A stretch of DNA of 64,000 nucleotides from Eubacterium sp. GTDB taxonomy: Bacteria > Bacillota > Clostridia > Lachnospirales > Lachnospiraceae. The position numbers were made by a program, and so were the translations under genes. Shown here piece after piece: positions 33,826 to 43,906 of the stretch (its first letter is position 1; every line of letters begins with the position of its first letter). The notes beneath the pieces are model-generated. The model was not told the origin of the DNA. It ran no database searches and saw only the letters and a list, made by a program, of their open reading frames with translations. The stretch spans positions 1-64,000 of the forward strand of contig JAETSX010000006.1 in assembly GCA_021769425.1 (NCBI GenBank), in the 5' to 3' direction.

Positions 33826-35556
33826 GTGAAAGAAATAAACTTTCCAACCTCGGAGAAAAGAGCTGATTCCATGGGCAGCTGGAAACTTTCCTCCATTAAA
33901 ATAAAAGTCGTAGCCGTTCTTCTTATTTCCATTATTGTAACCGTTCTTCTCAGCGCCTGTATGATTATTCCGAATGTTAAGAAAAATATTACAGCTACCA
34001 CACAAAATTATATGTCTGACCTTACAGATTCCTATGGCAAGGTACTGGATCAGAATCTTAAGGTCTCTATTATCTATCTGCATACAGAACGCCTGGAAAC
34101 TCTGCTCTCAGGCGCCGGCCTGAAAAATGTAGATTCCAGTTATTTTTATGTTGTTGGTGCAGACGGAACGATCCTCTATCACCCCGATAAGGACAAAATC
34201 GGCCAGACTTCAGACGTAAATATCACTTCCGGACTGATAGAGCAGTTGGAACAAGGAACGATACCGGAAGCCGGCATCAGCAATTATAATTCTGACGGAA
34301 AAGGGCAATATGCTTCTTACTATATCGTAGATGAGGGAAAAGCTATTCTGGTACTTACCGCAGACGAAGATGAAATTCTTCTGCCGGTAACAAACGTAAT
34401 CCGCCAGACGTTGCTGTGCTGCTGCATACTATCCACTATTCTTGGAATCCTGGGCTATCTATTGATTGCGCAGATGACGCAGCCCATTATTACAATTTCT
34501 GAAATCATACGAAAATTTGCGGATATGGATCTCACAGAGGATCAGCGTCTGGACAAAATCAGCAGACGAAAAGATGAAAGCGGCATCATAGGTTCTGCAT
34601 TAGTCTCCCTCAGGAGCGCACTGTCTGATATTATTACAGATATTAAACAGCAGAGTGCATTACTTTACGCTACTTCTGAATCATTAAGCAATAATGCCTC
34701 CTCTACTCTCGGCACTGTCCAAAATGTAGAACGCGCTGTAAATGAAATTGCAACCGGCGCGGCAAACCAGGCAGAGGAAACCCAAAAAGCGACCGACGAT
34801 ATCCTGATCATTGGGAACATGGTAGAAAGCACTTCCGCAGAAGTTTCCTCGCTACGCAGCATAGCGCAATCCATCAAAGGCTCCAGTGAACATGCCAATG
34901 CCACGCTCCGGGAACTGGACGCGGTAAATCAACAGGCTATAGATTCTATCAACATAATATATGAACAGACTCACACTACCAACGAGTCCGCCCTAAAAAT
35001 TAAAGATGCCGCAACCCTGATTTCCTCCATCGCTGACGAAACAAACCTGCTGTCTCTGAATGCTTCCATTGAAGCCGCCAGAGCCGGAGACGCCGGAAAA
35101 GGATTTGCTGTAGTTGCTTCCGAAATCCAAAAGCTGGCAGAACAGTCTAACCAATCCGCCCAGCAAATAGAAAATATTATTCATATCCTGCTGGAAGATT
35201 CCAGGAAGGCTGTGGAAACCATGGAAGCGGTAAAAGAAATTATGATACGTCAAAACACAAATGTTTCAAAAACCGGAACTACTTTTTCCCAGGTTCAGGG
35301 AGGAATTATGGACTCTGCGACAAATGTAGACTCCATTGCCGGCCGTACTGACCAACTGAATTCTGCCCGCACTAACATTGTAGACGCAGTGCAGAACCTT
35401 ACCTCCATTGCAGAACAGAATGCCGCCAATACCCAGGAAACCTCTGCGGCAGTTATGGAAGTTGCCAATGTTATGCAGGAAATATCCAGTCATGCCTCCG
35501 AGCTGCAGCAAATCGCCTCCTCTTTAGAAACAAATGTAAATACATTTCAGCTATAA
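33826..35556 (+). CDS. Methyl-accepting chemotaxis protein
   Basis: Transmembrane chemoreceptor of 576 residues. TM1 spans about residues 25-48, followed by an extracytoplasmic Cache-like sensor (about 55-185, with [18 protein letters not shown]). TM2 is about 192-215, then come HAMP and a long signalling coiled-coil whose tip is [20 protein letters not shown]. The GTG at 33826 is chosen because AAGGAGG precedes it by eight bases and the promoter -10 covers the earlier ATG. The ligand is unknown. A hairpin terminator follows. Confidence 0.93.
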   Translation: MKEINFPTSEKRADSMGSWKLSSIKIKVVAVLLISIIVTVLLSACMIIPNVKKNITATTQNYMSDLTDSYGKVLDQNLKVSIIYLHTERLETLLSGAGLKNVDSSYFYVVGADGTILYHPDKDKIGQTSDVNITSGLIEQLEQGTIPEAGISNYNSDGKGQYASYYIVDEGKAILVLTADEDEILLPVTNVIRQTLLCCCILSTILGILGYLLIAQMTQPIITISEIIRKFADMDLTEDQRLDKISRRKDESGIIGSALVSLRSALSDIITDIKQQSALLYATSESLSNNASSTLGTVQNVERAVNEIATGAANQAEETQKATDDILIIGNMVESTSAEVSSLRSIAQSIKGSSEHANATLRELDAVNQQAIDSINIIYEQTHTTNESALKIKDAATLISSIADETNLLSLNASIEAARAGDAGKGFAVVASEIQKLAEQSNQSAQQIENIIHILLEDSRKAVETMEAVKEIMIRQNTNVSKTGTTFSQVQGGIMDSATNVDSIAGRTDQLNSARTNIVDAVQNLTSIAEQNAANTQETSAAVMEVANVMQEISSHASELQQIASSLETNVNTFQL

Positions 35557-35603
35557 ATGCAGAATATGGAGTTCCAATCATATACATATATTCTTCTATA
35601 AAA

Positions 35604-35651
35604 ATACAGGATATGGATTCCTCTGAAATCAGATTCCTCCATATCCTGTAT
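35604..35651. terminator. Terminator after the chemoreceptor gene
   Basis: Perfect 14-bp stem ATACAGGATATGGA / TCCATATCCTGTAT with a 20-base loop, then ATTTCTTT, 47 bp after the stop codon. Confidence 0.75.
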
Positions 35652-35784
35652 GACATTTCTTTAAAGCCAAGTTCTTTCTTCTTTGCAGACTTTCTTATCC
35701 AGTAAACCGCTGCCTCTTGCCTTACGTGTATTCCGGCGGTTCAGCTCTGTGCAGTAACGGGCATTATATAAACTGTGCCGTCTC

Positions 35785-37131
35785 TTACAGCCTCTTTAAC
35801 AGTTCTTCCCGTTCTGCATCATATCCGGGCTTGCCGAGGAGCGCAAACATATTGCGCTTGTAGCTCTCAACGCCTGGCTGATTGAATGGATTTACACCCA
35901 GCAGATATCCGCTTAAGCCGCAGGCAAATTCATAAAAATAGAACAACTCACCCAAATAGTATTCATTCTGTTCCGGAATGTTTACCACCAGATTCGGTAC
36001 ATTTCCATCTGTATGAGCCAGAATCGTTCCATTCATGGCGCTCTTATTCACAAAATCCATATCTTTGCCGGCAAGATAATTCAATCCGTCCAAATCTACC
36101 GGTTCCTGATTGATCTTGATCGTGCTGCGGGATTTCTCCACATTCATTACCGTTTCAAACATAATTCTGGAACCGTCCTGAATAAACTGCCCCATAGAGT
36201 GCAGATCTGTGGTCAAATCTACAGACGCCGGGAAAATGCCTTTCTGATCTTTTCCTTCGCTTTCTCCGTAAAGCTGTTTCCACCACTCAGAAACATAATG
36301 CAGAGATGGCTCATAATTGGCAAGCACTTCCACAGCTTTGCCCTTTCTCAATAAAATATTGCGCACGGCCGCGTACTGCATTGCGTCATTTTCAGCAAAA
36401 GGCTGATTCATTGCCCGCTCACGTCCTGCTGCCGCACCTTCCATCAGCTTGTCCAAATCTGCTCCGCTTACTGCAATGGGCAGCAAACCGACTGCTGTCA
36501 ATACGGAAAAACGCCCGCCTACATCATCCGGCACTACGAAGCTCTCATATCCTTCTTCTGATGCAAGTCCCTTCAATGCGCCTCTGGCCTTATCTGTGGT
36601 TGCATAAATTCTCTTTGCTGCGCCTTCTTTGCCGTATTTCTTCTCCAGCATCTCTTTAAATACGCGGAATGCAATCGCCGGTTCTGTGGTAGTTCCGGAT
36701 TTGGAAATAACATTCACAGAAAAATCACGATCACCGATTACTTCAATCAAGCCTGCAAGATAGGAACTGCTGATACTGTTTCCTGCATAGTAAATCTCCG
36801 GTGTCTTGCGGATTTCCTTTGGCACATTGTTATAAAATCCGTGTCTCAGGAATTCAATGGCAGCCCTGGCTCCCAGATAAGATCCCCCGATTCCGATCAC
36901 TACCAGCGCCTCAGAGTCTCCCTGAATTTTCTCCGCTGCTTTCTTAATTCTTGCAAACTCCTCTTTATCATATTCCACCGGCAAGTCAAGCCATCCTAAA
37001 AAGTCATTTCCGGCTCCGCTTTTTGAAACCAATACTTTCCTGGCGTCTTCTACCATTTTCTCCATATAACTGACTTCTTCCTGACTGATAAATCCAGCAG
37101 CTTTTCCATAATCAAATGATACTTTTTCCAT
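35785..37131 (-). CDS. pgi: Glucose-6-phosphate isomerase
   Basis: Glycolytic isomerase of 448 residues interconverting glucose-6-phosphate and fructose-6-phosphate. Sugar isomerase motifs include [37 protein letters not shown] and [13 protein letters not shown], plus the C-terminal lysine region [16 protein letters not shown]. Length fits the shorter Gram-positive type. The ATG at 37131 follows AAAGGAG by eight bases; an in-frame GTG nine bases earlier sits inside that spacing. It appears monocistronic. Confidence 0.96.
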   Translation of the reverse strand: MEKVSFDYGKAAGFISQEEVSYMEKMVEDARKVLVSKSGAGNDFLGWLDLPVEYDKEEFARIKKAAEKIQGDSEALVVIGIGGSYLGARAAIEFLRHGFYNNVPKEIRKTPEIYYAGNSISSSYLAGLIEVIGDRDFSVNVISKSGTTTEPAIAFRVFKEMLEKKYGKEGAAKRIYATTDKARGALKGLASEEGYESFVVPDDVGGRFSVLTAVGLLPIAVSGADLDKLMEGAAAGRERAMNQPFAENDAMQYAAVRNILLRKGKAVEVLANYEPSLHYVSEWWKQLYGESEGKDQKGIFPASVDLTTDLHSMGQFIQDGSRIMFETVMNVEKSRSTIKINQEPVDLDGLNYLAGKDMDFVNKSAMNGTILAHTDGNVPNLVVNIPEQNEYYLGELFYFYEFACGLSGYLLGVNPFNQPGVESYKRNMFALLGKPGYDAEREELLKRL

Positions 37132-37248
37132 GATTTCCACTCCTTTGTCTTTATAGGTTTAGTATAAGAACCCCTCATGGGTATTCTCCGCTGTGCTTAT
37201 GGAATATTGTAACAAATCTGTCCCACTTCGTCAAACAGAAAAGCCCGT

Positions 37249-37596
37249 TCAGGAGAAGTATTCCTGCAGTACTGCATTAAACAGTTTTTCATCCTCCTCT
37301 TTCTTCTTTTCCTGTTCCGCTGTCAATTCCCGTTTGTCTCTGCTGTCTTCTCGTGTTTCTTCCATCTTATGTATCTGCATTGGCTCCCGTACCAACTCTT
37401 CCTCTTCTTCATCCCGCAATATTACGTCAAAATATGCCTGGACATTTCCGATAATATCTCCAAGACTTCTGTTCAGTCTTTTTATCTGCCGCAAGATTCT
37501 CGCCAGAAGCAGCAGAATCAGCAATCCCATAAGAACAAGCGCCGCTTCCTTTAAAAGCCCCTGATACCTCTGGCAAAAACGTATCAATTCTTCCAT
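37249..37596 (-). CDS. Small single-pass membrane protein, unrecognised
   Basis: Protein of 115 residues with one membrane helix near the N terminus (about 15-35, ALVLMGLLILLLLARIL), followed by a basic then strongly acidic coiled-coil-like cytoplasmic tail. The ATG is preceded by AAAGGAGGG at good spacing, which supports a real gene. I recognise no family. Neighbours are pgi downstream and murG divergent upstream. Confidence 0.65.
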   Translation of the reverse strand: MEELIRFCQRYQGLLKEAALVLMGLLILLLLARILRQIKRLNRSLGDIIGNVQAYFDVILRDEEEEELVREPMQIHKMEETREDSRDKRELTAEQEKKKEEDEKLFNAVLQEYFS

Positions 37597-37833
37597 AAAG
37601 CATGTCCCTCCTTTCGGTGATACACAGGCTCACTCCTCACCCTATACTGTCTGCTGTATGCGGAAGCTGCCTGATATATTCATTATAATTATTCTTATCC
37701 CATCTGTGAAGTATTCCAAAGGCTTTTTTCATCGCATATTCTCCCGGTTTTCGACACTTTGCTTCTCTTGATCTTTTTTCAGGAACAGTATAAGATAAGA
37801 ACAGATAAATTCAAGAACACTCAGGAGGTCATC

Positions 37834-38904
37834 ATGAAAAGAATTGTGTTAACCGGCGGAGGCACTGCCGGCCACGTCACCCCGAACATTGCACTGCTCC
37901 CCAGATTAAAGGAACTTGGTTACGATATCCATTACATCGGTTCTTATGACGGAATCGAGAAAAAACTGATTGAACAATACGGCATTCCCTATTACGGAAT
38001 CTCCTCCGGCAAACTGCGCCGGTATTTTGACTGGAAAAATTTTTCCGATCCCTTTAAGGTAATCAAAGGCTATGGGCAGGCCCGTTCCCTGCTAAAAAAA
38101 TTAAAACCGGACGTTGTGTTTTCCAAAGGGGGGTTCGTCTCGGTTCCGGTTATTCTTGCTGCAAGACACCGGAAGATTCCTGCCATTATTCATGAATCCG
38201 ATATCACTCCCGGCCTTGCCAATAAACTTGCTATCCCAAACGCCTGCAAAGTCTGCTGCAATTTTCCGGAAACCCTGAAATACCTTCCTTCTGACAAAGC
38301 AGTTCTGACAGGCTCTCCCATCCGCAAGGAACTGCTGTCGGGAAATCGTTTGAAGGGGCTTACATACTGTGGGTTTCAGGCAGAAAAACCGGTAATTATG
38401 GTAATCGGCGGAAGCACCGGATCCCAGTTTATTAACGAAATTGTCCGAAGCCTCCTTCCGGATCTGTTAAAAGAATTTCAGGTTCTTCACCTCTGCGGAA
38501 AAGGAAAGCTGGACCCTTCTTTGGATCATACAAAAGGATATGCACAATTTGAATATGCAAATAAAGAATTAAGCGATATGTTTGCTCTTGCAGACCTGGT
38601 GGTTTCCAGAGCAGGAGCCAATGCCATCTGCGAGCTTTTAGCGCTGCGTAAGCCTAATATTCTAATCCCGCTTTCTGCCAACGCCAGCCGAGGAGATCAG
38701 ATCTTAAACGCCCGTTCCTTTGAGCGTCAGGGATACAGTGTGGTAATTGAAGAGGAACAATTGAACAGTGTGATTCTTCTGGATGCTATTCATAAATTAT
38801 TTCAGAACAGAAATCAGTACATCAGCGCCATGGCGAAAAGCGAACAGTTAAATTCTGTAGAAACGGTGACACAGCTCCTGGAACAGGCTGCTAATCAGAA
38901 ATAA
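37834..38904 (+). CDS. murG: UDP-GlcNAc:lipid I N-acetylglucosaminyltransferase MurG
   Basis: GT28-family glycosyltransferase of 356 residues that adds GlcNAc to lipid I on the cytoplasmic face of the membrane, making lipid II for peptidoglycan. It starts with [14 protein letters not shown] (acceptor G loop). It continues with [13 protein letters not shown] and [13 protein letters not shown], and in the donor domain [12 protein letters not shown] and [25 protein letters not shown] at 37834 follows AGGAGG. It stands alone rather than in a dcw cluster, so it may be a second copy. Confidence 0.92.
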   Translation: MKRIVLTGGGTAGHVTPNIALLPRLKELGYDIHYIGSYDGIEKKLIEQYGIPYYGISSGKLRRYFDWKNFSDPFKVIKGYGQARSLLKKLKPDVVFSKGGFVSVPVILAARHRKIPAIIHESDITPGLANKLAIPNACKVCCNFPETLKYLPSDKAVLTGSPIRKELLSGNRLKGLTYCGFQAEKPVIMVIGGSTGSQFINEIVRSLLPDLLKEFQVLHLCGKGKLDPSLDHTKGYAQFEYANKELSDMFALADLVVSRAGANAICELLALRKPNILIPLSANASRGDQILNARSFERQGYSVVIEEEQLNSVILLDAIHKLFQNRNQYISAMAKSEQLNSVETVTQLLEQAANQK

Positions 38905-38926
38905 CAACATTTATGAGAAAAGCATG

Positions 38927-39000
38927 GAAATTCAGGTTTGTCTGTGTGAAGGATGCCTGTAATCTCTCTTCTTAAAAGAGGAAAGACAATCCTGAATTTC
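38927..39000. repeat. Inverted repeat between murG and the HIT gene
   Basis: 16-bp arms GAAATTCAGGTTTGTC and GACAATCCTGAATTTC (one mismatch) with a 42-base loop. The motif GACAATCCTGAA recurs at 39049-39060. The 250-base gap between these convergent genes holds nothing else I can support. Confidence 0.6.
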
Positions 39001-39156
39001 CTGTACTGTATATACCTGCGCCCTTTGCCTGCACAAATCTTTGCAGGACAATCCTGAAGCGTTGTATCTATTATTCCAGGTGCGCCTTTCAGCAAACCGG
39101 TAAAAATACTTTCCGGAACGTATTTAAAAATACTTACAAAACTTTGCAGGGAATCA

Positions 39157-39573
39157 TTACTTCCGCAATTTCCGGCAGATATCTTCCAGTTCTTCCTGGG
39201 ATAATTCCAGGTGATTCCAGCAAAGCTTGTCCTGATTGCCGTCTTCACGATACCTTGGAATCAAATGCATATGAAAATGGAATACTGTCTGCCCCGCCAC
39301 TTCTCCGTTATTCTGTACGATATTAAAGCCGTCGCAGTTTAATGCTTCCGTCATATGCGCGGCAAGCTTTTTTGCCAGAACCATCACATGTCCTGCCATA
39401 TCCTCCGGCAGTTCATAAATATCGGCATAATGCTCCCTGGGTATTATCAGGGCGTGTCCCTTTGACGCAGGACTGATATCCAGAATCACCCGGAATTCAT
39501 TGTCTTCATAAATTGTTTTGGATGGAATTTCCCCAGACGCAATTTTACAAAAAATACAGTTTTCTTCTTTCAT
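39157..39573 (-). CDS. HIT-family nucleotide-binding protein
   Basis: Histidine-triad protein of 138 residues, Hint-like, which hydrolyses purine nucleoside phosphoramidates or acyl-adenylates. The N-terminal CIFCKIASGEIP, with a Cys pair, and the catalytic triad HFHMHLIPR are both intact. AGGAGG lies seven bases before the ATG. The flavodoxin-SCP2 gene ends 83 bp upstream. Confidence 0.94.
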   Translation of the reverse strand: MKEENCIFCKIASGEIPSKTIYEDNEFRVILDISPASKGHALIIPREHYADIYELPEDMAGHVMVLAKKLAAHMTEALNCDGFNIVQNNGEVAGQTVFHFHMHLIPRYREDGNQDKLCWNHLELSQEELEDICRKLRK

Positions 39574-39656
39574 TTCCTACCTCCTGTTTCTATATAGACA
39601 TGCTATAACTTGTACAGCCTGCAGTCTTTTTTATTCGCTTTCACATGCTCCTTGCC

Positions 39657-40652
39657 TTATCGTTCAAAGATAAAAATCTGATCCAGCATTTTCAACGTCT
39701 TAAAATTACCCTTGGCCGTCATCTCCCCTGTCATAAAGGCTCTCTGAAAGCTCATCCTTCCCTGAATGATATTGTCCATTACCGTTGTTGTCATCTTGGC
39801 ATAGACATCGATCTTTTCCCCCTGCCCGTAGTGAACCCGCAATTCATCATTATGCACTTCAATGGTCAGAGGCTTCTTCTTTCCGTCAATCATAAACAGA
39901 TAGGTAGCCGAAAAATCGTCCTGTGCCACAAAATGAGCCTCTAATTCTGTCAGATACGCCATCTCCGCATCTTCCTCGCTCTGCCCCAGTAAATCCTTGA
40001 ACATACTGCTTAACTCTTCAATATCCTCTTTCTGTTTCTTCACATAAACGTCATCGGACACATATTTAGACAACTGTTCGCTTTCCTGAGGCGTCAGCTC
40101 TAACTGCTGTGGACGCAGCACAGACTGTTTCACAGCCTGATTGCTGTTGGGGAGACTCTTCAATTTCTGTGATATGGTGCGGTAAAGATTCTCCGCTTTT
40201 TTCTCAATCAGCACCGTATAATCTCGGTTCATCTCAAAAGCGATCAAATCCTCCACATAACCACATAATCCGGCACAGGGAAGTCCGCCCAATATCTCCC
40301 AGGCGCTTGCAAGAGCAATTTCTCCCTCCCGTTCTCCGTAAGTGGTAGACATTACAATGGGCTGCATATAAGTGGCAGCAATCTTCTCTTTATCCCCATA
40401 CAACCAACAGGAATCCAAAAACTGCTGCATGTAACCGCCGATTCCCAACCATTCTACTGTCGTTGCCAGTATGATGCCATCCGCATCCTTAATGGTCTGG
40501 GGAAGGGTGGAAATACTGTTTTTGTGTTCAAAAATATTATAACGCTCTACGTTTACCCGAAGTTCAACTAATACTTCCTGCATTTTATCAATGACATACA
40601 AGGTAGGATCATCTAACAATCCGCGCCCTCCATAATAAATATTAACTTTCAT
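39657..40652 (-). CDS. Flavodoxin-like/NAD(P)H oxidoreductase fused to SCP2 domain
   Basis: Two-domain protein of 331 residues. The N-terminal half (1-170) is an FMN-reductase/flavodoxin-like fold (KVNIYYGGRG, ADGIILATTVEWLGIGGYMQ, STTYGEREGEIALASAWEIL). The C-terminal half (about 225-331) resembles SCP2 sterol-carrier domains (SATYLFMIDGKKKPLTIEV, GRMSFQRAFMTGEMTAKGNF). The physiological substrate is unknown. GGAGG places the start at 40652; the longer frame has no site. Confidence 0.82.
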   Translation of the reverse strand: MKVNIYYGGRGLLDDPTLYVIDKMQEVLVELRVNVERYNIFEHKNSISTLPQTIKDADGIILATTVEWLGIGGYMQQFLDSCWLYGDKEKIAATYMQPIVMSTTYGEREGEIALASAWEILGGLPCAGLCGYVEDLIAFEMNRDYTVLIEKKAENLYRTISQKLKSLPNSNQAVKQSVLRPQQLELTPQESEQLSKYVSDDVYVKKQKEDIEELSSMFKDLLGQSEEDAEMAYLTELEAHFVAQDDFSATYLFMIDGKKKPLTIEVHNDELRVHYGQGEKIDVYAKMTTTVMDNIIQGRMSFQRAFMTGEMTAKGNFKTLKMLDQIFIFER

Positions 40653-40712
40653 ACCAAAGCCTCCAAATTTATCAATGTCTTTAGTATATAAATTTTTGGA
40701 AGCAAAGTCAAC

Positions 40713-40811
40713 CATTTGCAGATTCAGGAAAATTCTTTAAACATCGTCAGCCATTTGCAGATTCAGGAAAATTCTTTAAACATCGTCAGCCATTTGCAGA
40801 TTCAGGAAAAA
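40713..40811 (-). repeat. 39-bp tandem repeat copied from the FHA gene 3' end
   Basis: Three copies with period 39 (CATTTGCAG at 40713, 40752 and 40791). The rightmost contains the FHA gene's TCC TGA; each further copy repeats the in-frame TTT TCC TGA. Confidence 0.92.
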
Positions 40812-42286
40812 AGGTATTCTTCTGCTGCAAACAGAATCCTGTCGTTTTTGCTCAGTTTTCTTTTCTGATGATATGCAACAGGCTCCCCGTTCAAATAAGT
40901 CCCATTGGTGGAGTTTAAATCTTCCAGATAATACGCCCCCTGCCGTTTACTGATTCTGGCATGAATCCGGCTAATCCCCTCAGCATCAATCACACCTGCG
41001 GCCTGACTCCTGTTCTTACCCAACAAAAAATCCTCTCCTTCCACCAGAATATCTCCGCATCCATGAAGTCCCTGGTAAATCAGTTTTCCCATGGGTTCCT
41101 GACTGCCGGCCCCCAGAATTTCTGTGGGATATGAGAGTTCTCTCTCTCCTGACATCTTCTCCCCAAAAAAATCGTCTTCCCTGATCTGAAAAGGATTTTC
41201 TTTCATTAGTTTCCCATTCCCTGAAACCTCTATTGAAGGCTTTTCTTTGATGAACCTCCCTTGTGAAGGCTTTTCTTTGATAAGTCTCCTTTGTGAAGGC
41301 TTTTCTTTGATGAACCTCCCTTGTAAAGACTTTTCTTTGATAAGCCTCCCTTGTGAAGGCTTTTCTTTGATAAGCCTCTCTTGCGAAGGCTTTTCTTTGA
41401 TGAACCTCTCTTTTAATAGATTTTCCCCGATGAATTTCTCTTTTAAAAGCTTTTCCCTGGTAAACTTCTTTTGACAAATCACTTCTCTCAGAGATTTTCC
41501 ATTTCCGTTCTCCTCCTTCAAAGACTTTTCTCCTGAAGCCTTTTTTTGAGCATGATCAGGCTGAAAATATTGAAAGAATGTATAAAGCCAGGGCTCCTGT
41601 TCTGTCATTTTCCAGATTCCCGACAAAATTTTATACTGCCTTTTCCCTGCCTTTTGCTCTGCATCTTCTGCCTTTTGCTCCAAACTATTTTCGCAAACCG
41701 CCTCCTGAAATTCCCGGCCGCACTCCGAACTTTCTGTTTTCTGCTCCTTTTTTACCGTTATGTTTTCCAGCATTTTCCGGATACTGATATTTTCCATCAG
41801 AGACAGCTGATAGATCTGATACGCCAATTCGGTGGCTGCCTGATCCTGATGATCGATTTTTCTGAGAATCTGCTCCATGCAGCGGGCAAATGCATCCTGC
41901 AGGCTCTCATTCCAAAAAGGAAGATATGTAAAGGACAGACTGCCGTCTCCCAGATTCACATAAATATATTCTTCTTTCAGGCAGATCCCGTTTTCCCGCA
42001 GCAGATAATCTGGCAGAACATTACACAGTTCTCTGACAGAACTCAATAATTTCCAGAGCATTTCATATCCCATTTTCTTTCCTGAAAGGTAATCTTCCAT
42101 CTGCTGTTTTCCGCTGATATCATACAGATAATTTTTTTCACCGTCAGATTCCACCACTTCCAATTCCAGAAGATATGGCACATGCTCTGCTTTTAACATA
42201 TTTATTTCATATTCTTCTGCAATTTCCTCCTGTCCTTTTACACACATATAACTTTTATGCAAATTCCTTCTATAGGTCACTTCCAT
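40802..42286 (-). CDS. FHA-domain protein with DUF6382 N terminus (Tad-associated)
   Basis: Protein of 494 residues. The N-terminal part (1-190) is the DUF6382 region (YLYDISGKQQMEDYLSGKKM). Then comes a lysine-rich linker containing about eight 10-residue repeats of the form RFIKEKPSQG (about 275-350). A C-terminal FHA domain follows (about 415-490; GISRIHARISK, LEDLNSTNGTYLNG). FHA domains bind phosphothreonine, so a Ser/Thr kinase partner is expected but is not in the window. The start at 42286 is not strongly marked (AAAGGAATGG upstream). It closes the Tad pilus operon, where this architecture is common in Clostridia. Confidence 0.85.
   Translation of the reverse strand: MEVTYRRNLHKSYMCVKGQEEIAEEYEINMLKAEHVPYLLELEVVESDGEKNYLYDISGKQQMEDYLSGKKMGYEMLWKLLSSVRELCNVLPDYLLRENGICLKEEYIYVNLGDGSLSFTYLPFWNESLQDAFARCMEQILRKIDHQDQAATELAYQIYQLSLMENISIRKMLENITVKKEQKTESSECGREFQEAVCENSLEQKAEDAEQKAGKRQYKILSGIWKMTEQEPWLYTFFQYFQPDHAQKKASGEKSLKEENGNGKSLREVICQKKFTREKLLKEKFIGENLLKERFIKEKPSQERLIKEKPSQGRLIKEKSLQGRFIKEKPSQRRLIKEKPSQGRFIKEKPSIEVSGNGKLMKENPFQIREDDFFGEKMSGERELSYPTEILGAGSQEPMGKLIYQGLHGCGDILVEGEDFLLGKNRSQAAGVIDAEGISRIHARISKRQGAYYLEDLNSTNGTYLNGEPVAYHQKRKLSKNDRILFAAEEYLFS
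41226..41460 (-). repeat. 30-bp in-frame repeat inside the FHA gene
   Basis: About seven copies of a 30-bp unit (GAAGGCTTTTCTTTGATGAA and variants; GAAGGC at 41235 and 41265, and so on), giving ten-residue repeats in a flexible linker. Confidence 0.9.
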
Positions 42287-42383
42287 ATTATTCCATTCCT
42301 TTCCGGGCAAATATCAGACATGAAAGACGCGCCGCCTGCCGATACAGGACACAAACAGCAGACGAATTCTCTCCCCTTTATCA

Positions 42384-42593
42384 TCAGCCTGTCATTTCAC
42401 CCAACAGTTCCAATTTGCGGAAGTAACCTGCCGGAGCAAATTCCTCCCACATTTGCTGCTTTTCAGCCGTTTCCACCAGTTCCTGGTACAATTCCAGCCC
42501 CTGATTCAGAATCAGTAAAATACAAATCAGGATCACAGGCAGAACCAATGCCGCCTCTACTGTAAAGCTTCCGCTGACTTTCCTGTCTATCAT
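42384..42593 (-). CDS. Small TadE-like pseudopilin
   Basis: Protein of 69 residues with a short basic leader and a type IVb pilin-like start: SGSFTVEAALVLPVILICIL. The Glu after the leader junction, followed by a hydrophobic helix, is the TadE/pseudopilin hallmark. The ATG overlaps the stop of the upstream prepilin peptidase (ATGA), so it is translationally coupled; the longer frame to 42701 is a shadow of that gene. It is probably a minor pilin or anchor of the Tad apparatus. Confidence 0.8.
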   Translation of the reverse strand: MIDRKVSGSFTVEAALVLPVILICILLILNQGLELYQELVETAEKQQMWEEFAPAGYFRKLELLGEMTG

Positions 42594-43012
42594 ATCAGCC
42601 ACCCTGCAAGCATCATAAGATACGAAACCAACAAAAACGGAACAAATGCAATTCTTTCCTTCCCTGATTTCTTTCCAAAGGCTAGCAGCATCAAAGACCA
42701 CACTGCTGCAAACACAAGGCCTGTAAAAAGCAGCCTAAGATTCCCCAGTCCACCCAGATATACGCCCGTCACTACCAGAAGAATTCCATCTCCCATTCCT
42801 GTTTTTCCGCGGCTAATCCAACTGACCAGCATCATTGCCACTCCCAGGAGCATTCCCCACAGCATGCTGTAAATGGAACATTCCGGATAAAACAAATGCA
42901 GGCACACACCGCACACACCAAACAATAAAATATAAATCAGCGTTAGTTCTTTTCTTTTTACATCTTCCCAGGTACATAATCCCAACAATCCTAATACCAT
43001 AAATTTCTGCAT
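42590..43012 (-). CDS. Prepilin peptidase, short A24 type (second copy)
   Basis: Membrane aspartic protease of 140 residues that removes prepilin leaders. The two catalytic Asp motifs are WEDVKRKEL near the N terminus and GMGDGIL near residue 80. There are five or six membrane helices and no methyltransferase domain. The start at 43012 lies one base after the stop of the TadE-like gene, whose end supplies GGGGGT. A second A24 peptidase opens the same operon at 50553-51056. Confidence 0.85.
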   Translation of the reverse strand: MQKFMVLGLLGLCTWEDVKRKELTLIYILLFGVCGVCLHLFYPECSIYSMLWGMLLGVAMMLVSWISRGKTGMGDGILLVVTGVYLGGLGNLRLLFTGLVFAAVWSLMLLAFGKKSGKERIAFVPFLLVSYLMMLAGWLI

Positions 43013-43013
43013 A

Positions 43014-43838
43014 CTACTTACCCCCGCATCTTGAACAGGCCCTTTTATTTCCAACCTTCTCTTTCAACACCATGTAAACTGTTCTTTTTAACCCGCTGCA
43101 ATCTATTTTCATATGATAGCAATCTCCTTCACTGGTAATATATACGATACCTTCCGGCTTTTTCTTCCGTACACAATGCCCGCATGGATTGTACTTTCTT
43201 CGGATCGTTTCATTGATGGTTACAGACTGAATTGTAAGTTTCAAGTGGCTGCAGTCCCGTCTGATGTGATACACATTTTCCGTTGGGGTAAGATAAACCC
43301 ATTCCTTTCCCTCCTGGTTTCCTGTACCATCCCGATTTCCCACCCACCGATGCATTCTGCAGGCGTTTGATAAAGACACGCTTTTTCTGCCAAAAAAGCT
43401 CAGGGGAAACCGAATGCGATAAGACACCGACAAATCAACAAAGTCAGAATCTGCTTTGGCATTCTTCCAGGAAAATCCCGCCACTCCCAATTCTATGCCG
43501 GACATGGAACATTTCTGAACTGCTAATTCTTTATAAAACATAGCTTTAGCTAAATTTTCTGCCTCTTTCTGCGAAACACTGCCAAACAGCGATGCTTCTG
43601 CCGCCGCCTGATCCAATGAATTTCCCACAATATATTGAACCTGCATCATCCGAAACAAATACAGAATCATTATCATGGCAAAAAGAAAGATCGGAAGAAC
43701 CAACGCCGCTTCAACTGTCAGACTTCCCGAAAGAAGGGCATGAAAAAGTGCCTTTGGCGGGGAACACCCATAACTTTTTTCTATATATTTCTGCCTGAGA
43801 GAGCTTTTTCCGTTTTCCTTTCCAGTTATCCAAGGCAC
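43014..43838 (-). CDS. TadE-like protein with two C-terminal Cys/His modules
   Basis: Protein of 274 residues starting at GTG (nine or ten bases after AGGAGG). A pseudopilin segment SGSLTVEAALVLPIFLFAMI (about residues 37-57) is followed by a TadE-like extracytoplasmic region. From about residue 185 come two similar modules, VYLTPTENVYHIRRDCSHLK...CGHC and VYITSEGDCYHMKIDCSGLK...CSRC. Such YHxxxCxxLK...CxxC modules occur in other exported Firmicutes proteins; metal binding or disulfides are plausible. They are not part of ordinary TadE. The start lies within a 19-bp inverted repeat. Confidence 0.78.
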   Translation of the reverse strand: MPWITGKENGKSSLRQKYIEKSYGCSPPKALFHALLSGSLTVEAALVLPIFLFAMIMILYLFRMMQVQYIVGNSLDQAAAEASLFGSVSQKEAENLAKAMFYKELAVQKCSMSGIELGVAGFSWKNAKADSDFVDLSVSYRIRFPLSFFGRKSVSLSNACRMHRWVGNRDGTGNQEGKEWVYLTPTENVYHIRRDCSHLKLTIQSVTINETIRRKYNPCGHCVRKKKPEGIVYITSEGDCYHMKIDCSGLKRTVYMVLKEKVGNKRACSRCGGK

Positions 43839-43850
43839 TTTTTCATGCCC
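43736..43850 (-). promoter_or_regulatory. Inverted repeat burying the TadE-like gene start
   Basis: Perfect 19-bp arms AAGGCACTTTTTCATGCCC (43832-43850) and GGGCATGAAAAAGTGCCTT (43736-43754), extended by CCAA/TTTGG. In the mRNA the stem would cover the GTG start and part of the AGGAGGGC site, with the other arm inside the coding sequence. Confidence 0.75.
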
Positions 43851-43906
43851 TCCTTTCCTGTACTGATAATTGATTTCTATTTATTATCCCAAATAATGAT
43901 TTCTGC

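Noticed and set aside
38927-39248. Minus-strand frame overlapping the HIT gene end
   Set aside because: It lacks a ribosome binding site, covers an inverted repeat and overlaps a well-supported HIT gene.
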